Source: Stigmatella ashevillena (lineage in GTDB: Bacteria > Myxococcota > Myxococcia > Myxococcales > Myxococcaceae). Taken from it: DNA of 64,000 nucleotides. The notes below the pieces were generated by a model, which saw only the letters and a list, made by a program, of their open reading frames with translations, searched no databases and was not told the DNA's origin. A program made the translations under genes and the position numbers. This document shows, one piece after another, positions 60,576 to 64,000 of the stretch. The stretch spans positions 5,822,425-5,886,424 of the forward strand of contig NZ_JAQNDM010000002.1 of assembly GCF_028368975.1 (NCBI RefSeq), read 5' to 3'. Each line of letters starts with the position of its first letter. Position 1 is the first letter of the stretch.

Positions 60576-63500
60576 GTGAAACGACTCGCTGTGTTGCTGT
60601 GCTGCGTGTTTCTCGCCAGCGGAGGCCTGTCCTCCGCCTGGGCCCAGACGCCTCCCCCGGCTTCACCGCCCGCGGCGTCCCCGCCCCCGCCTCCCGTCTG
60701 GAACGTCAACGCGCCCGGCGTCCCCGCCACCGAGGTGCCCCTCGATGTCACCGAGGGCACGTGGATGAGCGTGGACGTGAGCCCCAAGGGGGACGAGCTC
60801 GTCTTCGACCTGCTCGGAGACCTCTACACGCTGCCCATCGCTGGCGGCGAGGCGAAGGCGCTCACCACGGGGGCTGCCTGGGACATGCAGCCCCGCTACA
60901 GCCCGGATGGCGCCTCCATCGCCTTCACGAGTGACCGGGGCGGCGGCGACAACCTGTGGATCATGAAGCGGGATGGCTCGGACCCGCGCCCCGTGACGCA
61001 GGAGTCCTTCCGCCTGCTCAACAGCCCCACCTGGTCCCCGGACAGCCAGTACCTCGTGGCGCGCAAGCACTTCTCCTCCCGGCGCTCGCTGGGCGCCGGT
61101 GAGATGTGGCTCTACCACCGCTCGGGCGGCGAGGGCATCCAGCTCACCGAGCGGCCCAATGATCAGAAGGATGCGGGCGAGCCCGCGTTCTCCCCGGACG
61201 GCCGCTTCCTCTACTTCAGCCAGGACACCACCCCGGGCAAGGTGTTCGAGTACAACAAGGATCCGAACGGGCAGATCTACGTCATCCAGCGGCTGGACCT
61301 GGAGACGAAGGAGCTGGAGCCCTTCATCACCGGCCCGGGTGGTTCGGTGCGGCCCACCCCTTCGCCGGACGGCAAGTCGCTGGCCTTCGTGCGGCGGGTG
61401 CGTGGCAAGAGCGTGCTGTTCTCCGCGGACCTGGCCTCGGGGGCCGAGCGCCCGCTGTTCGATGGGCTCGACCGCGACATGCAGGAGACGTGGGCCATCC
61501 ATGGCGTGTACCCGGCGATGGCCTGGACGCCGGACAGCCAGTCGCTCGTCTTCTGGGCGCAGGGAAAGCTGAACCGGCTCGATGTGGCCAGCAAGCGCGT
61601 GACGCCCATTCCCTTTCATGTGAAGGGCACCCGCACCCTGTTCTCGCGCGTGCACTCCCCGCAGGCGCAGGCGGTGGTCCCCGAGCGCTTCCCGGTGAAG
61701 ATGCTGCGCTGGGTGCAGGTGTCGCCCAAGGGGGACCGGGTGGTGTACCAGGCGCTCGGCCACCTTTATACGCGCGAGCTGCCCAACGGCCTTCCGCGCC
61801 GGCTGACGAAGCAGACGGAGCACTTCGAGATGCACCCGTCGTTCTCGCGGGACGGAAAGTCCATCGTCTACACCACCTGGGATGACGACAAGCTCGGCAC
61901 GGTGCGCGTGGTGTCCGCCGGGGGGGGCGAGGGCAAGGTGGTGAGCGCTCAGCCGGGCTTCTACCTGGAGCCGGCGTTCTCTCCGGATGGCCGGTCCATC
62001 GTCTACCGCGCCTCCGGGGGCGGGTACCTGCTGCCGGGGCTCTACAGCCGGGACCCGGGGCTCTACGTGGTGGGCAAGGACGGCGGCAAGCCGCGTCGGC
62101 TCTCGAAGGACGGTGAGCAGCCGCACTTCGGCGCAGGCTCGGACCGGGTCTACTTCCTCGTGGTGGAGGGCGGGGAGAAGGAGGACAAGTGGGAGCTGCG
62201 CAGCATCGGCCTGGATGGGACCGCGCCGCGCACGCACCTGACCAGCGCGGAGGTCAGCACCTACCGCGTCTCTCCGGACGAGCGCTGGGTGGCGTTCCAG
62301 GAAGTCTTCAACGTCTACATCGCCCCGCTGAGCCGGGGGGGCAAGACGGTGGTGGCCAGCAAGGACAGCAAGGCGCTGCCGGTGACGCGGGTGTCCCGCG
62401 ACGCGGGGAACTTCCTGCACTGGTCGGGCGACGCGAAGCGTTTGTATTGGGCGCTCGGGCCCGAGCTGTTCTCGCGCGAGCTGAAGGAGGCGTTCTCCTT
62501 CGTGGAGGGCGCACCGGAGAAGCTGCCCGAGCCGCCGCAGAAGGGGCTGGAGATTGGCTTCCTGGAGAAGGCGGACGTGCCCACGGGCACGGTGGCGCTC
62601 GTGGGCGGACGGATTCTCTCCATGCGCGGGGACGAGATCATCGAGGACGGCGTGGTGGTGGTGAGCGGCAACCGCATCACCGCGGTGGGCAAGTCCGGCC
62701 AGGTGCAGGTGCCCTCGGGGGCCAAGGTGGTGGACGTGAGCGGCAAGACGGTGATGCCGGGACTGGTGGATGTGCACTGGCACGGCGCCATGGGCTCAGA
62801 GGGCATTCTCCCCGAGCAGAGCTGGGTGCACCTCGCCTCGCTGGCGTTCGGCGTGACGACGCTGCATGACCCGTCCAACAGCTCGGGGGAGATCTTCGCC
62901 GCCAGTGAGCTGGGCCGGGCGGGGCTCACCCTCTCGCCGCGCATCTTCTCCACGGGCACCATCCTCTATGGGGCGCAGGGCGTGGGGTACCGCGCGCCCA
63001 TCGAAACGCTGGACGATGCGCGCTCCCACCTGCGGCGGATGAAGGCGTTGGGGGCCTTCAGCGTGAAGAGCTACAACCAGCCGCGGAGGGATCAACGGCA
63101 GAAGGTGCTCCAGGCGGCCCGCGAGCTGGGGATGCTGGTGGTACCGGAGGGCGGCTCGCTCTTCCACCACAACATGACGATGGTGGTGGACGGGCACACG
63201 GGCATAGAGCACTCGCTGCCCGTGGGCCGCGTCTATGCGGACGTGCTCCAGCTCTGGGGCCCGAGCAAGGTGGGCTACACGCCCACGCTGGGCGTGGCGT
63301 ACGGCGGACTCATGGGCGAGGAGTACTGGTACCAGAAGACGAACGTCTGGGAGAACCCGCGTCTGCTGGCCTTCGTGCCCCGGCGGGTGGTGGACGCGGC
63401 GAGTCGGCGCCGCTTGCGCGTGCCGGACGAGGAGTTCAACCACATGCGCGTGGCGAAGGCGGCCAAGGAGCTGAATGACGCGGGGGTGAGCGTGCAGCTC

Positions 63501-63872
63501 GGGGCGCATGGCCAGCGCGAGGGGTTGGCGGCCCACTGGGAGCTGTCGATGTTTGGCCAGGGCGGCATGACGCCCCTTCAGGCTCTGCGCGCTGGGACGC
63601 TGGCGGGCGCGGCCTACCTGGGATTGGACAAGGAACTCGGCTCGCTGGAGGTGGGCAAGCTCGCGGATCTGATCGTCCTGGATCGCAACCCGCTGGAGAA
63701 CCTGAGTCACACGGACTCGGTCCGCTACACGATGGTGAACGGACGGCTGTTCGACGCGGCGACGATGAACGAGGAGGGCAATCGCCCCCGCTCGCGCGCG
63801 AAGCTCTTCTTCGAGCAGGAGGGCGGCGAAGCGTGGGCACCCGGGGTGATGCACACGCTCGAAGAGGACTGA
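60576..63872 (+). CDS. Exported beta-propeller amidohydrolase, 1098 residues
   Basis: A secreted two-part hydrolase. A signal peptide ends near SSAWAQ (residue 24), followed by a Pro-rich spacer. About 60-640 is a TolB/PD40 propeller with repeats such as PRYSPDGASIAFTSDRGGGDNLW and PAFSPDGRSIVYR. About 660-1065 is the amidohydrolase: VMPGLVDVHWHGAMG gives the HxH metal pair, SVKSY the likely carbamoyl-Lys, DGHTGIEH a third His, and the final site reads QLGAHGQREGL where most members have Asp, so one ligand is His. This subfamily is known in proteobacteria but its substrate (peptide, amide) is not. GTG at 60576 has AGGA upstream. Confidence 0.9.
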   Translation: MKRLAVLLCCVFLASGGLSSAWAQTPPPASPPAASPPPPPVWNVNAPGVPATEVPLDVTEGTWMSVDVSPKGDELVFDLLGDLYTLPIAGGEAKALTTGAAWDMQPRYSPDGASIAFTSDRGGGDNLWIMKRDGSDPRPVTQESFRLLNSPTWSPDSQYLVARKHFSSRRSLGAGEMWLYHRSGGEGIQLTERPNDQKDAGEPAFSPDGRFLYFSQDTTPGKVFEYNKDPNGQIYVIQRLDLETKELEPFITGPGGSVRPTPSPDGKSLAFVRRVRGKSVLFSADLASGAERPLFDGLDRDMQETWAIHGVYPAMAWTPDSQSLVFWAQGKLNRLDVASKRVTPIPFHVKGTRTLFSRVHSPQAQAVVPERFPVKMLRWVQVSPKGDRVVYQALGHLYTRELPNGLPRRLTKQTEHFEMHPSFSRDGKSIVYTTWDDDKLGTVRVVSAGGGEGKVVSAQPGFYLEPAFSPDGRSIVYRASGGGYLLPGLYSRDPGLYVVGKDGGKPRRLSKDGEQPHFGAGSDRVYFLVVEGGEKEDKWELRSIGLDGTAPRTHLTSAEVSTYRVSPDERWVAFQEVFNVYIAPLSRGGKTVVASKDSKALPVTRVSRDAGNFLHWSGDAKRLYWALGPELFSRELKEAFSFVEGAPEKLPEPPQKGLEIGFLEKADVPTGTVALVGGRILSMRGDEIIEDGVVVVSGNRITAVGKSGQVQVPSGAKVVDVSGKTVMPGLVDVHWHGAMGSEGILPEQSWVHLASLAFGVTTLHDPSNSSGEIFAASELGRAGLTLSPRIFSTGTILYGAQGVGYRAPIETLDDARSHLRRMKALGAFSVKSYNQPRRDQRQKVLQAARELGMLVVPEGGSLFHHNMTMVVDGHTGIEHSLPVGRVYADVLQLWGPSKVGYTPTLGVAYGGLMGEEYWYQKTNVWENPRLLAFVPRRVVDAASRRRLRVPDEEFNHMRVAKAAKELNDAGVSVQLGAHGQREGLAAHWELSMFGQGGMTPLQALRAGTLAGAAYLGLDKELGSLEVGKLADLIVLDRNPLENLSHTDSVRYTMVNGRLFDAATMNEEGNRPRSRAKLFFEQEGGEAWAPGVMHTLEED

Positions 63873-63876
63873 GAAA

Positions 63877-63905
63877 GGGGGGTTCCCGGATGAACACCCC
63901 CCCCC
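63877..63905 (+). terminator. Possible hairpin after amidohydrolase
   Basis: GGGGGGTTC pairs with GAACACCCCCC with a one-base bulge, 4 nt past the stop. A C-run follows rather than a T-run, so the terminator call is weak. Confidence 0.35.
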
Positions 63906-64000
63906 AGCCTTGGGGTAACAGTCAAAGCCGCTCTGCTCGAATAGTTTGACAATCGCGGTGTGCATCGGGCTGAGCCACTGGCACCGTCCGGGAGAGGCAC

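Noticed and set aside
60663-62783. A 706-codon open frame antisense to the amidohydrolase
   Set aside because: No recognisable domain, and it lies wholly inside a gene with clear motifs.
63897-63905. C-run as a phase-variable tract
   Set aside because: It lies after a stop codon in a probable terminator and affects no reading frame seen here.
63946-63951. TTGACA as a -35 box at the right edge
   Set aside because: No matching -10 element lies 16-18 bp downstream, and the next gene is outside the window.

Overview
The window is high-GC DNA with very dense gene packing. Its gene content is typical of a fruiting myxobacterium: Hanks-type Ser/Thr kinases ending in PEGA domains, DUF2381 next to a kinase, PilZ/TIGR02266 proteins, an Imm11-type protein, Cys-rich and choice-of-anchor lipoproteins, and many small secreted proteins. 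I place it in the Cystobacterineae (Myxococcus/Stigmatella/Archangium group) by inference from this content. No rRNA, tRNA, CRISPR array, insertion sequence or prophage was seen. About 53 protein genes fill most of the window.

Layout. 0-7 kb: a PEGA kinase, a small two-gene unit whose first product looks RelE/ParE-like, a large Cys-rich lipoprotein, a GNAT and an aldo/keto reductase. 6.8-11.9 kb: an FAD monooxygenase flanked by two paralogous ~147-residue proteins of unknown function, a GNAT-like/haem-oxygenase-like diiron oxidase fusion with a nested palindromic promoter, and a DUF2807 protein. 12-17 kb: a second PEGA kinase divergent from a PilZ protein. 17-20 kb: a NitT/TauT-type ABC importer. 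19.9-23.7 kb: a secreted Ig-like protein, a zinc metallopeptidase, a thioredoxin-like ferredoxin, a lipoprotein and a YcnI-like copper protein.

23.8-29.1 kb is an accessory stretch on the minus strand. It holds an orphan Imm11 protein, a kinase with a degenerate catalytic loop paired with DUF2381, a VapB-like HTH antitoxin followed by a tiny remnant that looks like a deleted PIN toxin, and an overlapping lipoprotein/duplicated-domain gene pair. 29.2-31.9 kb: an epoxide hydrolase and enoyl-CoA hydratase operon divergent from a TetR regulator, with a 48-bp double-dyad operator. 32-38.8 kb: a GH3 beta-glucosidase, an iron/phosphonate-type ABC importer and a DUF4112 protein. 38.9-40.9 kb is a second accessory patch with an unrecognised HTH protein and an orphan HicA-like toxin.

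41-64 kb is mostly metabolism and signalling: GNAT; glucose dehydrogenase translationally coupled to a GH15 trehalase-like enzyme (trehalose to glucose to gluconolactone); a hybrid histidine kinase; an App1-like phosphatase; an AAA ATPase/DUF4276 (TOPRIM-like) gene pair that looks like a two-gene nuclease defence system; an MBL hydrolase; a cupin; a TIGR02266 PilZ protein; RtcB RNA ligase; a TPR protein; an alcohol dehydrogenase; a GDPD lipoprotein; a sugar dehydrogenase; and a 1098-residue propeller-amidohydrolase.

The strongest candidates for something new are the ATPase/DUF4276 pair, the GNAT-HDO fusion with its nested operator, the lipoprotein/duplicated-partner module with its decayed toxin-antitoxin neighbour, and the small RelE-like unit at 2.0-2.7 kb. 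Two genes appear to start at CTG codons placed behind good Shine-Dalgarno sequences.
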